NCBI GenBank assembly: GCA_030710605.1
Contig: CP092871.1
Coordinates: 69,767,857 to 69,831,856 of the forward strand
Length of the DNA stretch: 64,000 bases
From: Cordylochernes scorpioides
Taxonomy: Eukaryota; Arthropoda; Arachnida; Pseudoscorpiones; Chernetidae
Reading direction: 5' to 3'
Of the stretch, positions 1 to 12,155 are shown piece after piece. Below the pieces are notes generated by a model, which worked only from the letters and a program-made list of their open reading frames with translations, did no database searches and was not told the DNA's origin. The position numbers and the translations under genes were made by a program. Each line of letters starts with the position of its first letter. Positions within the stretch are counted from its first letter, which is position 1.

Positions 1-229
1 ATATAGTTTGCACTACAATTCACTAAAATTCTCTTCAGAGGGGGACCTTGTACCCCCACAATTCCAGCTATTTTACTCACTGGTGACTCTTCACTTGCAA
101 TTTCAATCAAAGCACATCTGTCGTACAAGAAAACATTAAAAGAGGTCCCTTTTGAGACACGCCCAGAGCCCTGCTTAATTCATCCCATAAAAGGCTACTT
201 CAATTTTCAAAGTCGCCTTCAGAAAAGGC

Positions 230-440
230 GTCCATAATTTAAAGATTATCGTGAAGATAGAGGTTGCCTGCTGGCTGGCATTCATAGTTCTTAAATTTGA
301 AGATATTCTCTAAGAATTATTTTTAACGCCTTGCCAAATGTTTTAATTTTATTTTATCCTGACAAGGACAACAGATTTTTGTCGAAACGTCGAGATAACA
401 AAAAGATTTACTAGCAGAAGTATCTTAAATCTCTTAAATA
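230..440 (+). mobile_element. Decayed Penelope-type terminal repeat fragment
   Basis: The stretch with the motif GAAGATAGAGGTTG followed by GCATTCATAGTTCTTA recurs at about 22,810-22,850, so it belongs to a dispersed repeat. It runs into a stem-loop with a GAAACGTCG end of the kind found in terminal repeats of Penelope-like elements. No reading frame is visible. The family assignment is inference from the ribozyme-like motif and from the many Penelope fragments in this window. Confidence 0.4.
359..391 (+). ncRNA. Hammerhead-ribozyme-like stem-loop, core degenerate
   Basis: CTGACAA is followed by a helix (GACAA at 367-371 with TTGTC at 379-383) and then GAAACGTCG. A hammerhead core reads CTGANGA, helix II, GAAA, so position 364 departs from the consensus (A in place of G). 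Hammerhead motifs are known in the terminal repeats of Penelope-like elements. This copy is probably inactive. Confidence 0.4.
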
Positions 441-529
441 TAATTTACATATATACACTAATAGATCGCGGTCCCCCAACGACGCCGCAGTTATTCTGCC
501 AACTCCCTACACCCCAATACAACTGAAGC

Positions 530-1300
530 GCTATGATCATTGTACCTCTTCCAGGCAGAATTACTTGCTATGCTCTTCCCAACCGAACTGTTCAGCTAAG
601 GTTAAAGCAACAAAAGGCAATTGATCCTGATTGTCTTGCAGCTCTCCACGCTATTTGTAGCCAGGAACTTCCAAAAACCTCATTTATATCAGAGATAGTT
701 CGCAATGTCATCTATCTAAATGTAGAGCTCTGCTTGGTTAGAGGCCACAGCGGAATAGAAGGCATTGAACAAGCGGATCAAACATAACAGCTCATTCTAA
801 CACCTGCCGCTCTCTTATTCCACTCTTTCCCAAACAGTTTACTTGAGCCCAAAGCGCGAACAGTATTTATTCCAACTTTGGACCGAACTCTATGCCACAG
901 ATCACTCCACTGAAAACCACAGGAGAATAGCTACATCCCCAAACATTCCCATTGAGATCCTACCCAAAATAAAATTTTGTGGCACCGCCTCTACAATTTT
1001 CACAGGTCACTGCTTTTGGAGGCAGATGCTGCAAAAGTATCAAACACCAACTCCACCTGGAACATCAAACTGCCGACCACCTTCTCTTCAGATGTCCCGC
1101 CTACCATCTTCAAAGGTTCCAAGCAGCTACCCTCCTAAGAATAAGCATATTTATCCCTGAAGACCGGTGTGTGTGAAGAACCTTCCCAAGTACAGTACAT
1201 CTGATAAAATGGATGTCCACCATTGAATGTGAAGTCTAAAGACCAACCTGGATAGTTGACGACTTAATACGTGGCTCCAGGAATCCGGGTTACATCAAGA
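530..1300 (+). pseudogene. LINE 3' relic: RNase H and C-terminal zinc-finger remnants
   Basis: Around 546-578 one frame reads FQAELLAML, and around 736-780 another reads LVRGHSGIEGIEQAD. Both are hallmarks of the RNase H domain in non-LTR retrotransposons of the I/Jockey/R1 type. Further on, different frames give TGH and then H-x2-LFRCPAY, the usual Cys/His cluster near the end of such ORF2 proteins. Stops and frame changes separate the pieces, so this is a dead 3' fragment without a reverse transcriptase. It ends in an A-rich run near 1,300-1,317. The family level is well supported; the clade is not resolved. Confidence 0.6.
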
Positions 1301-1309
1301 GAGAAAGAA

Positions 1310-1395
1310 AAAAAAAAGATTTATTGTTTTGATAAAAATAAATTGCCTTGTCATCTTGAGGTTTGTCCTTCATAATTTTTGCACATGTGACAAAA
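1310..1395 (+). repeat. Short dispersed repeat, partial copy
   Basis: The segment with AAATAAATTGCCTTGTCATC and GAGGTTTGTCCTTCATAATTT is similar to 12,730-12,782 on the same strand and to about 17,910-17,970 on the opposite strand. No coding potential is seen. The repeat class is unknown. Confidence 0.4.
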
Positions 1396-1412
1396 TATAT
1401 TAAGATAAAATA

Positions 1413-3075
1413 TGATGGGTTCCCGGTTTGGATAGTTGAAAAGGGAGGATACACAATGTGACTTATTAAAAGTTTCTTTACTTAAGTATATATATATAGC
1501 AAATTAGGCCAACAACCCCATGTATATAACCCGCAGGAAGACCTTAATGTTGTATAATAGCAGCACAGCTGTCAGTGATGCACTATCGGCATATGTCTTT
1601 ACATCATCACATTCACAGGAAAAAAAAAACTCTGTAATTGATTAAGAGTTGAGCTAAAGCAAGGATCGAGCATATAATATTGTCAGAACAATGGTCTAAA
1701 GATGGAAACAGCCGCGACACTATTATACAATTTCATCAGACAACCCATGAAATCGTTATTAAATTGGGCAATCTATAAAACACTGAAACACAGACACTCG
1801 CGGCAATGTATGTGGCCGGTAATTTATGGGAGACTTGATTATTAGTAACATTCCCTTCAAATAGGTAAGAAACATACAACATTTCATTTAAACAGTGGGA
1901 ATAGCACCATAAGGCAAATTATGTATGAAATAGGTAACAGAGGAAACAAGAAAATTTCTCTAGATATTTATTTAAAATATCTTAAAATTTGGAAACATGT
2001 CTATACTGACGAGATATGCTATTTACATAGTAAAATTTAGATAGAGGTGACCTGAAGTAACTTTATAGCCCTTTAAGGCCCATGCGAAATCTATTCTAGC
2101 GGGACAAAATATACGAACCCTAACACTCCTTTTAAGTCACTTAAAGCCCTTTAGGGCCCATTCAGAATCTAAATAGATTAGCTTCTGTTCGAAAAATAAA
2201 AAAAAAGGGGGGCTAAGCCATAATGGCAAGGGGCTTACCTTCTCTCGAAAGCGGCGGCAAGGTCTGGTCTCCTCTACGTCTCAGGCCCGTCTAAAAATCG
2301 TCCTTCTCACTGAGCGACTCCGATCGAAAATCCTGCCTTTTGGCAAAGAACCTTCTTTTATTCCTCCCTCTCTCCATTTTCATTGGCCGAAAGAAACCAA
2401 TCAAAATGGCCAACGGCTCCAGTATCAATTTCATAGACGCCCCCAGGCCTCACCAAATAGAACATATCGTATTACCAAAACAAAAAAAAAAATCTCAAAA
2501 GAGAAACAACATGGCACTAGTGTAAGATTTCAGACTCCAGGCCTCTTCCATCAAAATAGAACATATAGTATTACCAAAACAAAAATCTAAAGAGAGTAAC
2601 ATCTACGGCGATAGTGTAAAATTTCAGACGCCAGCCCTCCCATCCACATGGATTGAAATATCATCCTCCCTTTTTCTCGGGACGATATATATATATCGCT
2701 CCCCCCCTCCGTCTTAGCTAAAATTGACACAGGCCCCTTTTCACTTGCACTGTAATATAACGCTTTCCTTTCTCGGTTCAGTCTTTTAGAGATCTTCCTT
2801 CTCCATTTTTTTTTTCTGGTCACCTTTACCTAAATTTTTGGTGAGGGGAATATATGTACATATGAAACAACAGTTTCCAGCTCGGATGTCTCTGGATGTC
2901 TTCTTCTTTACCAGGAATCAGCTTTCGGCATGGAAGTCTGGTGTCACCAAGTGTCTAAGTTTCTGGGCAAAAAAAATGGTCTGTAAGTCTATGTGGGAGG
3001 GAAGCCATGTATCCATTTGATTTGATTATACATACGCCTTCTGTTGGGGTATGGTTACAAAAACGTGCCCCAACA
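1413..3075 (-). repeat. 3' LTR of the minus-strand retrotransposon
   Basis: It is nearly identical to 10489-12155; I see only about five differences, mostly homopolymer lengths plus two substitutions (near 2,231 and 2,344). Inside it, a segment of about 90 bp ending near 2,540 is repeated in tandem to about 2,635, sharing TATTACCAAAACAAAAA and TAAGATTTCAGAC-like blocks. Short open frames inside the LTR are repeated in both copies and are not taken as genes. Confidence 0.85.
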
Positions 3076-3087
3076 ATCCTCCCCCTG
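3076..3087 (-). promoter_or_regulatory. Polypurine tract next to the 3' LTR
   Basis: On the minus strand the bases immediately before the LTR start read GGCAGGGGGAGGAT, a purine-rich run directly abutting TGTTGGGG. This is the expected place for plus-strand priming and fixes the element's orientation as minus. Confidence 0.6.
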
Positions 3088-5084
3088 CCAAGTAATGGAC
3101 AAATGCGTTTGTGCTATTCATTATTCATCTGCCTTTCATCAGTTACTATGAAAGCAGGCCCATTTCTAGCAAAATGCATTTTCCATTACTAGGTGAAGTC
3201 AGGTGTACCGAAACCTATAGGGAAGATAAGGCTAATCAAAATGATGGTATGCTATTCTAGATGTTTATTATTCCGAACATTAGTGGGCATTGTGCATCCT
3301 GGCAAAGGGGTTTTTTTTATGTGTTATTATTCTGTCAGCACACTGTTATCAACATAGGTTATGGGGGACAGTCATATCATATGTATGGAAGTAAGCAAGG
3401 TCATCTGTCTTACCATTCATGGGTATATATACCACCCTTCCACTTTCTTCTTTGGCCTTGAGGAGTAGGCCCTCCTTGTGGTAAGTCCTCTCAACCCCAT
3501 CCTTGCCTCTTGTGGTGCTGGATTCATTGCTACCTTCTTTCTGCTAACAATACAGTTAGAGCATTTCCCTATTACATATTATATATAAAATTTTGGGCGC
3601 CAAGAAGTCGTTTAGAAATAACTGACTAGTCCAACTCCTAAAACATGCCAGCATCTTTATTTAAGTACCAATCAAGACATTCGTGTGGTATAGTTATACA
3701 TATACAATCAAAGGAAAGGATAATTATAGTTAGCTGAAAGAAATATCTTGGTATATAATGATTAGCCTATGACATGATGACTTTTGCTAAATAAAAATTA
3801 CAGAAAACAAATTATGTAAGTAATCATTAAATAAGGCACGAAATATGTAATGATAAAATGAATCCTTCCATGTTATATGATGAGTATAACATATATATTG
3901 AAGTAAAAACATATCATGTAGATAGTGATTAAATATGTTAAGATATAAGTGATAAAAATCATCCCATGATAGATGACAAAAGAAAACTACTACAAGATTA
4001 TATATGGTGACAAAGTATATATAATTAAATATTTAATATAAATATTAATATCATGAATGTCAAAATAAAATTGTTGAAATGAATAGTATATGACTATAAT
4101 ATAATATATATGATATAAAAATAATAACATATTGAAAAAGAAAATGTAAACATAATGTATATTTGTGCGCTGAAGGTTCAAGGTTTAGTATCTCAGTTAA
4201 GTTTCAATCTTATCCAGTCTGGAATCACGAGTTGGTCACTGGGTAATATTCGTCTATCCCGATCCTACTGGAGGGTGGGTTCTCTCTTGTGTGTTAGATT
4301 CCTCAAATTCCAATACTCTCTCAACCCAGATGGGAACGTCATTTAGAATCTTGGTCAAATGGAGCATAGCCCAGACCTCTATTAAACTACACAGTCCATT
4401 TAAATCTAGGGTGACAACCGTATGAAGAGAATTTTTCTGTTTTTGGCAGAGCGACTAATCAATTTCTACTATTTTGTTTGTGACTCCGTTTACCTTGTCT
4501 CTGGGGTGTGTACAGTTCAGCTACCTCCCCCTTCCAAGAAATTCATATTACTTTCATCTACTAATATACCCTCTATTCATTGACCTGAATCCTACAAATC
4601 TACATCTTATAAATTTGAATTTTATCAATCTGAAATTTTGGTTCTTTTACAAATTCCTTCAGAATTCTACTCCCTGTATAACTGCTCTTAATTCTACTGT
4701 CCTCAATACAACACTTCTAAAACTTTTACTCATTGGCTCGTTCTGGCGTCTCGTTCGCGGTCCTTATAGTTAACTAATACTTTAAAATCTTATCCTATCA
4801 TGAAACGAGTTTAAACTCGTTGAAGGTCCTAATAATTACTTATTCTGCCTCTCGAATCGGTCTTATGCTCGAATTCATTCCAACAAAACGTATGGCAGGG
4901 CGAATCCTTTATTAGAAGAAACTTCCGCTAGCTATGGGGGATCAAACTGGTACCAAAAAAAATTCAATAGACGGAAACTACTTCGTCTAGAATAACTGGG
5001 CAATCTCTGCCTACATGCCAATCTTACAGGACCTCCCGTCTAGAACACCCTCACTCCAGCCACGCTAAAAGCGTCGAAACTACG

Positions 5085-5309
5085 GTGTCAGATCGGTTAC
5101 CCAAGGTCGCGCCGTTATACCCCAGGTTATACGGCATGGCTAAAACAAATCCCCCATCCTGCATAAAATTCAATCTATACCTCTTCGTTTCCTCTAATGA
5201 GGAGAAGTTTTGTGGGTTTTCTGGTCTGATCATAACCTCCCACAACCTTCCAGTCTGGGAATCGAGATATGATCATTATCTACGACTCTTAAAATTCAAG
5301 TTGATATAA
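5085..5309 (+). pseudogene. Possible Penelope-type RT fragment, very weak
   Basis: The plus-strand frame reads APLYPRLYGMAKTNPP, reminiscent of the RLYGLPKIHK-like motif that opens the Penelope reverse transcriptase domain. No later motif (first catalytic Asp, YxDD) follows in any frame. The opposite strand is open over much of the same stretch. The match rests on about ten residues and could be chance. Confidence 0.2.
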
Positions 5310-7429
5310 ATAACAAAGAGTACTTTATTACCCTAGTAATAGAAATTAAAAAAAAATTTATACTCCTCCAAAAGGAGACCTAACAAAAATGGAGCGAATA
5401 TTTTCCTAACAATAGAGTTTTTACAGTCCTGTGAGGCTATCGTTCTTAACAAATAAAGAAATCAAAATTGAAAATTGAACCTATTAAATTCCCTAACACT
5501 ACTCTAAAATAATTTTGGTCTAACAGTATACTAGTTTTTAACCTTCTTACACATTCATTAAGCCAATCCATTCATACACCCTCCCCCCCTTCATTCACGG
5601 CTTGCATACAAACTAAAGTTAAAAATTGCTATAAATGCCAAAACACTTAATAATCTCTATCAAATAAACCCTAACAATTTCTAAATTCCAGGACTAATGT
5701 GAAATCAAATAAAGTTTTCTAATTAAAACAAATTGGGAACTAAAGCCCTAGGTTACTCAAAGAAAATGCCTCTGTACAAGCTCTATATATACTAACACTT
5801 TATACTCGATAAATGATTGTTAACAATAATTGTTAACAATTCTAAATAATCTGGAAGCTAACCTACCAAAAAAAAAAAAAAAAAAAGGATCAGTGTAACT
5901 TCAAAACTGCCCTTGCCTTGACACTAAGCGACTTTTCACGACAATTCTATAAAGACACACACAAATTATAATGGTGAATAAAGGACCATTAAACGTGACA
6001 CCTCATAAAAGCGGAATTGAGTCATTCCCCTAGCCACCGTGGGTGAAGTCACTTTCTTCTTACTTCCTCGTGCGTCTGCCCCCTTTGCAGTAGTCCGACC
6101 TCAACACTCTATTGAAAGATGGATTTATAGGGTTTACGATTCACTACCCAACACTAACATTCTCAAGTGCTTTCCGAGGATCGACTACGGTCTGGGCCTA
6201 CTTAACTTCTACCCCTGGCTTAGGGTCCCTATACTTCACAACTTTACTCTGAAAGATTGACCTTTCATGTCCTCATTAGAAACCTATTTCAAAGCTACTA
6301 CCTGAAGGCCAGGGATTATAGGGTTTCTGAATTACCCAACACAAGCCATAGGATGCCTATTAGGTTTGTTGTTTTAGACATAGCCCCCCTCTAAGTTGTG
6401 ATTTCCTACACCTTCCTTCACCTATTACTCCTGATAATAACTAAAATTTCAGATTTACACTAAATAGTTAATTCACAATGGTATACATTATCCTCATTGG
6501 TCTTTGAAACTCGGGTTTTAACAAGAAATAGTTTGTATTAAAAAAAAAAAAAAGGAATCCTAATGAAGTTCTACTTAAAAAAAAAAGGTTTTTAAATGAA
6601 AAAAAAAAAAAGGTTGAAATCTCTAAACTTCTCATTCTATCGAGCTGATTCTCCGTACACACTCCAAAATCCTAGTTAGTGGCGACAGTCTAAGCAGAAT
6701 TTACACTGTGTGGGCCTTTTCACCCTTGTAGACCTGCGTAAAGTTAGACTGTTCACACTAACTCTGTCAACTTCCCCTCGTCTCATTACTTCTGAGTTCG
6801 CTCTGGTTGTATTGTTGGATAAAATTGTAACATGACAATAAAAAGAAACTAAAATTTTCCTAAATCATATCCTGACAGGTTGTACAAGCTCTTCAAAACG
6901 GTGTGTCATATTAAAACAAGGTTGTGAGACGGTATTCTGCACAAAGACAAGGTTGAGACAAATAACACACAAACCCTGAAACATGGTGTTAAAGCTCCTT
7001 CCAACACTTAGCACTAGAACACATGAAAAAAAAAAAAAAAACTGCAAACTGTTTAAAGTTCACCATGACACTAAGACAAAATTGTTAACAAAAAAATAAA
7101 GTAGGAAAAACTGGAAGTTTAGAACACACGTTATAGTTTAAAATAAAAGAAAAACTGCAAGTTCTTCAAAGTTCACCATAACACTAAGACATATTTGCTA
7201 TTTAATATATAACCTAATATTGTAATTAATAAAGACCTATCTATATTAAATAGTGTATATTGTTGCCGAAACTTATGTAAATCAGCTTACACAAACCCCC
7301 AGTGCATAATATGTCTTATTTTAAAAGAAATAGTTCTATCGAGGCGATATTGCGGTCGACAGCTACGCTTTATACATTAAATGTACTTCCTTCCATCAAT
7401 CTTTATCTACTATTTACAAAACCCTTTAT

Positions 7430-7700
7430 CCAACTTTTTTTTAATTCTTTCTCTTTCAACATCTTTCTGCATCTTTCTATCTCTTCCTCATCAACATTCA
7501 ACGCTTTCTCACTCTTTCATCATCCTTCATCATCCTCAACGCCTTTCAACTTACTTCCATCGCATCTCTCTTCAACGCCTTCAACACACTTCATCTCTTA
7601 TTCATCACCTTATAACACAGTTCAACGCCTTTTTCATCATATTTCATCGCCCTTTCATCACTTTCAACACCTCTTTCATCCCTCTGAAGTCTCTTCGAAA
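7430..7700. repeat. Pyrimidine-rich low-complexity tract
   Basis: The plus strand is almost entirely C and T with recurring TTCATC and TTCAACGCC words; read on the minus strand it is a purine-rich array of GATGAA and GTTGAA words. Long open frames here (7,302-7,742 and 7,381-7,920) are rich in Ser, Phe, His and Leu, as expected from composition alone. On the minus strand it could once have encoded an acidic Asp/Glu-rich stretch, but it is broken by stops. Confidence 0.5.
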
Positions 7701-8369
7701 CCCGTCATCGGGATCTGGATCCCGATCTATTATCACTCTTAATTTTGAACTATTAATTATTACTAGTGTAATATTATTCCAACAGCCTATGACCTTTAAG
7801 CTTTATAACTCCATATACACTCGGCGGGGTAGTTACCTTGTTAAGAAAACCTATAATGTCATAGATCATTTAGAGAGAGAACATAACAAATTTGTGCGAA
7901 TAGTTTGCTTCAACTATTGATTGTAAGCCTATTAAACTCGTTCTCTCTAGGTTGGCTCGCTCATTAATCTTCAATCTACGTTCAATAGTCATATTGAGTT
8001 CTCATGGATGCTAGATGTAAACTGTATCAAAATAGTGTAGTTTTCTAGTTTCCGAATTATATGACAGTTAGAAAAAAAAAGAAACAAACATTCTGGAAAT
8101 ATCTCGCACTGGCTACTATAAAAAAAATTGAATGGGGTACAGCTCTGATCTTACAGGATACCTCATGGCTCATAGAATTGAATCGCTCATTTCTCACTAA
8201 AATATTCACACAGGGTATGGAGGTCTCCAGCGGTTCTATAGCTATTGGTCAACTAAATTAATTAATGGCAGGAATTGAAGTTAGTTTAAATGCTCATGTG
8301 CTGTTTTTGTCATGCGTCTTTATGTCATCTGCAAAGGAAAGTGTCGCCTCAAAGGACCTAATTCTGGGA

Positions 8370-8672
8370 CTAACATCCGCTGCACATTTCAGGAAGGAGT
8401 GGTCGTCCATACAATAGCAAGATATCATTTTGCTGCCAATGTACAATGTTGAGCATTTTCCATGTCGTCATTTTGTCGATCCCCAATCTTCTAGGGTGTT
8501 TCTTTAAGCATTTCTTGATATCGTTTAATGCTTTATGCGATCCCGCCCGGCATTCAATAAGTATTATTTGATCGTACCAATCTCCAGGAGACCATCCCAT
8601 TGCGGCCGAATCATTTCCACCCAACTTATAACGCCGTCCATATCGCGTAATTGAAATTAGTGTAAAACTCAA
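8370..8672 (-). CDS. Unrecognised 100-codon ORF inside the LTR element
   Basis: I do not recognise this protein. The ORF lies on the coding strand of the LTR element, has a mixed, non-repetitive composition (WSPGDWYDQIILIECRAGSH near residues 27-46, then a basic stretch KKCLKKHPRR) and is more GC-rich than its surroundings. It has no obvious membrane segment, zinc knuckle or catalytic motif. It could be the remnant of a gag or of a captured gene, or a chance ORF. Upstream, the frame is closed by stops within about 30 bases, so a longer gene is not supported. Confidence 0.25.
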   Translation of the reverse strand: MSFTLISITRYGRRYKLGGNDSAAMGWSPGDWYDQIILIECRAGSHKALNDIKKCLKKHPRRLGIDKMTTWKMLNIVHWQQNDILLLYGRPLLPEMCSGC

Positions 8673-9544
8673 AGAATAAGACCTTAATCTCTTAATTCTT
8701 TACTAATTTCAGTTGGCTCAACATAAATCTTCTCAATTATTATCTTAGTACAGTGGCGTGACATGTCACACTTCTTCTAGTTCTTTCGCAGGCTCGATTA
8801 ATCCCAGTGAAAACCCGTCCAGGCGTCAATCCCGTGCTAACCCGTCATGCATGACTTCAAATTTAGAAATTATTAGACCTGAATATTTGCAGTGGCATCT
8901 ACTTCCACTGAAAGTATTTAAGGCATAAGGCTGCCTCTTTAAATCACTGTCTTTACTCCCACATGCCTGTGTAAACTTTAACCATGACCTTATCAATTCT
9001 CAAAATTCTGCCTATCGAGTATCCTGAGAATCAATGTTCTTCTTGTCTACGGCGGATTAACACAATAATTGTTCCCTAGAGTTATCTGCGTCGAGTGGTC
9101 AGTCTGTACTACTAATTCTCCACTCTAACTCTAGGACTCTTCTATCTACTCGGGCTGTTCAAAAATTTTCAAGACAGTTGTTCAAATCCCCAATGATAAT
9201 CTGCTAAATTTCGATAATTATTGGAATTCTCATTAAACAGAATAACTACACCTTTCTGACACAGAAATATCCAGCATCAAGATATAGCGCACCGTCCAAT
9301 TTCTTTATTTCAAGACGGTGTCAAATTACAACTGAAGGAACATACTAAACATATAACTGGTTTAAATTTCATGTAATCTCATCACGCCTTCTGCTGGCAA
9401 ATATTTACTGTAAAATTCAATACTATCAAGATGGTTTTATTTGTCTTCATCTAAAAAAAAAATGTTTCAGAAATAGAATCTTGGAAATCTCTACTTAAGG
9501 CAAAAAAATTGCACATTTATCAATTTAAGATAACCTTCCCTTGT

Positions 9545-9818
9545 CAGAGTGTATACAGCTGCCAAGCCAAAATACGCAGGGGAGACAGGAAGGAGAGTCA
9601 GCAATAGAATATATGAACATAGACGCAACGTTATTAATCAAGACAGTAGGTCTCTAATTTTCCAATACTGCAAAGAAACAGGTCACACTTTCGCATTAGG
9701 AGAACCTAGGATACATTACAATAACATAAACAGCAAATATCAAAGGCTTATAATTGATTCTCTATTATTCAGAAAACACAATAGCATTAATAGAAATAGA
9801 TTTGCCCGAAACATATAA
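9545..9818 (+). pseudogene. Penelope-like element, GIY-YIG endonuclease fragment
   Basis: The frame carries KYAGETGRRVSNRIYEHRRN, matching the YVGETGR...IRMSEH core of the GIY-YIG endonuclease of the element at 25,085-26,563, and then a similar HTF...IHYNNINSKYQRLIIDSL tail and a terminal SINRN motif. Just upstream another frame supplies SVYSC, so a frameshift separates the first strand of the domain. No RT remains upstream. It is a 5'-truncated, broken copy on the opposite strand to the LTR element that surrounds it, so it was inserted into, or captured by, that element. Confidence 0.7.
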
Positions 9819-10116
9819 CACAATATATCCTAGTACCAGCTAATAATATCAACAATAATATAAATAACTTATATGTAATAGCCAATAACTATTATAAAAC
9901 TACTTAAATAATAGAATTTCTAACCTATAAGATAATTCATAGAATATAGCAAACAATAGTAGAATATGTGTAATACCTTAATCAAAAGAATATGTCTTAA
10001 GAAAACAAATAATATGCAAAACTTCCTAATGTATATATATATATATGTACATAGAATCATAATAGTTTTAGCATCAGGCGACGTTATATTTTCTTGATAT
10101 ATTGTATATGTTTCTC

Positions 10117-10144
10117 CTGTAGAAGGGCGGACAAGCTCGAAAGC
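10117..10144 (+). ncRNA. Penelope-end stem-loop, CTGTNGA-helix-GAAAGC type
   Basis: CTGTAGA, then GGGC pairing with GCTC across a GGACAA loop, then GAAAGC. It lies about 300 bases downstream of the GIY-YIG fragment, i.e. in its 3' terminal region. Copies with different but paired helices occur at 21,078, 24,081, 30,977 and 31,976. Confidence 0.45.
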
Positions 10145-10464
10145 TCGAGAAGACCAGAATAAAAGATACTCATCCCCATAGACGTTTTACTTTGATATCA
10201 GAAATCAATGATAATATTAAGGTTTTTGCCACAAACAATGTGAATCGTAAAAGACAGCGGCGAGAGATGCGGTATACACCGCCTCAACATAACTTTCATT
10301 GCCCGATAAAATGCCAGTGAAACGGAAAGCGTAAATTAAAATTCACGATTTATAATAGACTGTTAATCTCAGGATGCGTGGACTACTTCACCAATACTTA
10401 AAAATAGTATGGCTTTTCATTAGGTATATATTTCTAAAGTATAGGGGAAGAAACATATACTAAA

Positions 10465-10487
10465 TTCGAGCCCCGCGGCGGGCGACA
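10465..10487 (-). promoter_or_regulatory. Primer-binding-site-like sequence
   Basis: Reading the minus strand, one base after the 5' LTR end comes TGTCGCCCGCCGCGGGGCTC. It resembles the TGGCGCCC...GGGGCTCGA primer sites complementary to a tRNA 3' end, with a T where the third G of TGG is expected. Position, one base from the LTR, supports the call; the mismatch weakens it. Confidence 0.5.
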
Positions 10488-10488
10488 T

Positions 10489-12155
10489 TGATGGGTTCCC
10501 GGTTTGGATAGTTGAAAAGGGAGGATACACAATGTGACTTATTAAAAGTTTCTTTACTTAAGTATATATATATAGCAAATTAGGCCAACAACCCCATGTA
10601 TATAACCCGCAGGAAGACCTTAATGTTGTATAATAGCAGCACAGCTGTCAGTGATGCACTATCGGCATATGTCTTTACATCATCACATTCACAGGAAAAA
10701 AAAAAACTCTGTAATTGATTAAGAGTTGAGCTAAAGCAAGGATCGAGCATATAATATTGTCAGAACAATGGTCTAAAGATGGAAACAGCCGCGACACTAT
10801 TATACAATTTCATCAGACAACCCATGAAATCGTTATTAAATTGGGCAATCTATAAAACACTGAAACACAGACACTCGCGGCAATGTATGTGGCCGGTAAT
10901 TTATGGGAGACTTGATTATTAGTAACATTCCCTTCAAATAGGTAAGAAACATACAACATTTCATTTAAACAGTGGGAATAGCACCATAAGGCAAATTATG
11001 TATGAAATAGGTAACAGAGGAAACAAGAAAATTTCTCTAGATATTTATTTAAAATATCTTAAAATTTGGAAACATGTCTATACTGACGAGATATGCTATT
11101 TACATAGTAAAATTTAGATAGAGGTGACCTGAAGTAACTTTATAGCCCTTTAAGGCCCATGCGAAATCTATTCTAGCGGGACAAAATATACGAACCCTAA
11201 CACTCCTTTTAAGTCACTTAAAGCCCTTTAGGGCCCATTCAGAATCTAAATAGATTAGCTTCTGTTCGAAAAATAAAAAAAAAAAGGGGGGCTAAGCCAT
11301 AATGGCAAGGGACTTACCTTCTCTCGAAAGCGGCGGCAAGGTCTGGTCTCCTCTACGTCTCAGGCCCGTCTAAAAATCGTCCTTCTCACTGAGCGACTCC
11401 GATCGAAAATCCTGCCTTTTGGTAAAGAACCTTCTTTTATTCCTCCCTCTCTCCATTTTCATTGGCCGAAAGAAACCAATCAAAATGGCCAACGGCTCCA
11501 GTATCAATTTCATAGACGCCCCCAGGCCTCACCAAATAGAACATATCGTATTACCAAAACAAAAAAAAAAAATCTCAAAAGAGAAACAACATGGCACTAG
11601 TGTAAGATTTCAGACTCCAGGCCTCTTCCATCAAAATAGAACATATAGTATTACCAAAACAAAAATCTAAAGAGAGTAACATCTACGGCGATAGTGTAAA
11701 ATTTCAGACGCCAGCCCTCCCATCCACATGGATTGAAATATCATCCTCCCTTTTTCTCGGGACGATATATATATATCGCTCCCCCCCTCCGTCTTAGCTA
11801 AAATTGACACAGGCCCCTTTTCACTTGCACTGTAATATAACGCTTTCCTTTCTCGGTTCAGTCTTTTAGAGATCTTCCTTCTCCATTTTTTTTTTCTGGT
11901 CACCTTTACCTAAATTTTTGGTGAGGGGAATATATGTACATATGAAACAACAGTTTCCAGCTCGGATGTCTCTGGATGTCTTCTTCTTTACCAGGAATCA
12001 GCTTTCGGCATGGAAGTCTGGTGTCACCAAGTGTCTAAGTTTCTGGGCAAAAAAAATGGTCTGTAAGTCTATGTGGGAGGGAAGCCATGTATCCATTTGA
12101 TTTGATTATACATACGCCTTCTGTTGGGGTATGGTTACAAAAACGTGCCCCAACA
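10489..12155 (-). repeat. 5' LTR of the minus-strand retrotransposon
   Basis: Near-identical partner of 1413-3075. On the minus strand it starts TGTTGGGGCACG and ends CCCATCA. A TATATATATATCG stretch (minus strand, around 11,764-11,777) could supply a TATA element, which is inference only. Confidence 0.85.

Larger units (their letters stand above)
3088..9540. other. Internal region of the LTR element, no recognised gene
   Basis: I scanned both strands for retroviral-type aspartic protease, YxDD reverse transcriptase, RNase H and zinc-binding integrase motifs and saw none. Open frames are short (mostly 60-75 codons) and AT-driven. The stretch contains AT-rich parts (3,600-4,180), several poly-A runs, a pyrimidine-rich tract (7,430-7,700) and one better-looking minus-strand ORF (8,370-8,672), listed separately. 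Confidence 0.5.

Noticed and set aside
7302-7920. Overlapping open frames of 146 and 179 codons
   Set aside because: The first half is low-complexity pyrimidine-rich DNA encoding Ser/Phe/His runs in two frames at once; this is a composition effect.
1413-12155. Segmental duplication as the explanation for the 1.66-kb repeats
   Set aside because: The repeat ends coincide with TG/CA-type LTR ends, with a 4-bp direct duplication outside both, a purine tract and a primer site inside, which together favour an LTR element. It remains possible but less likely.
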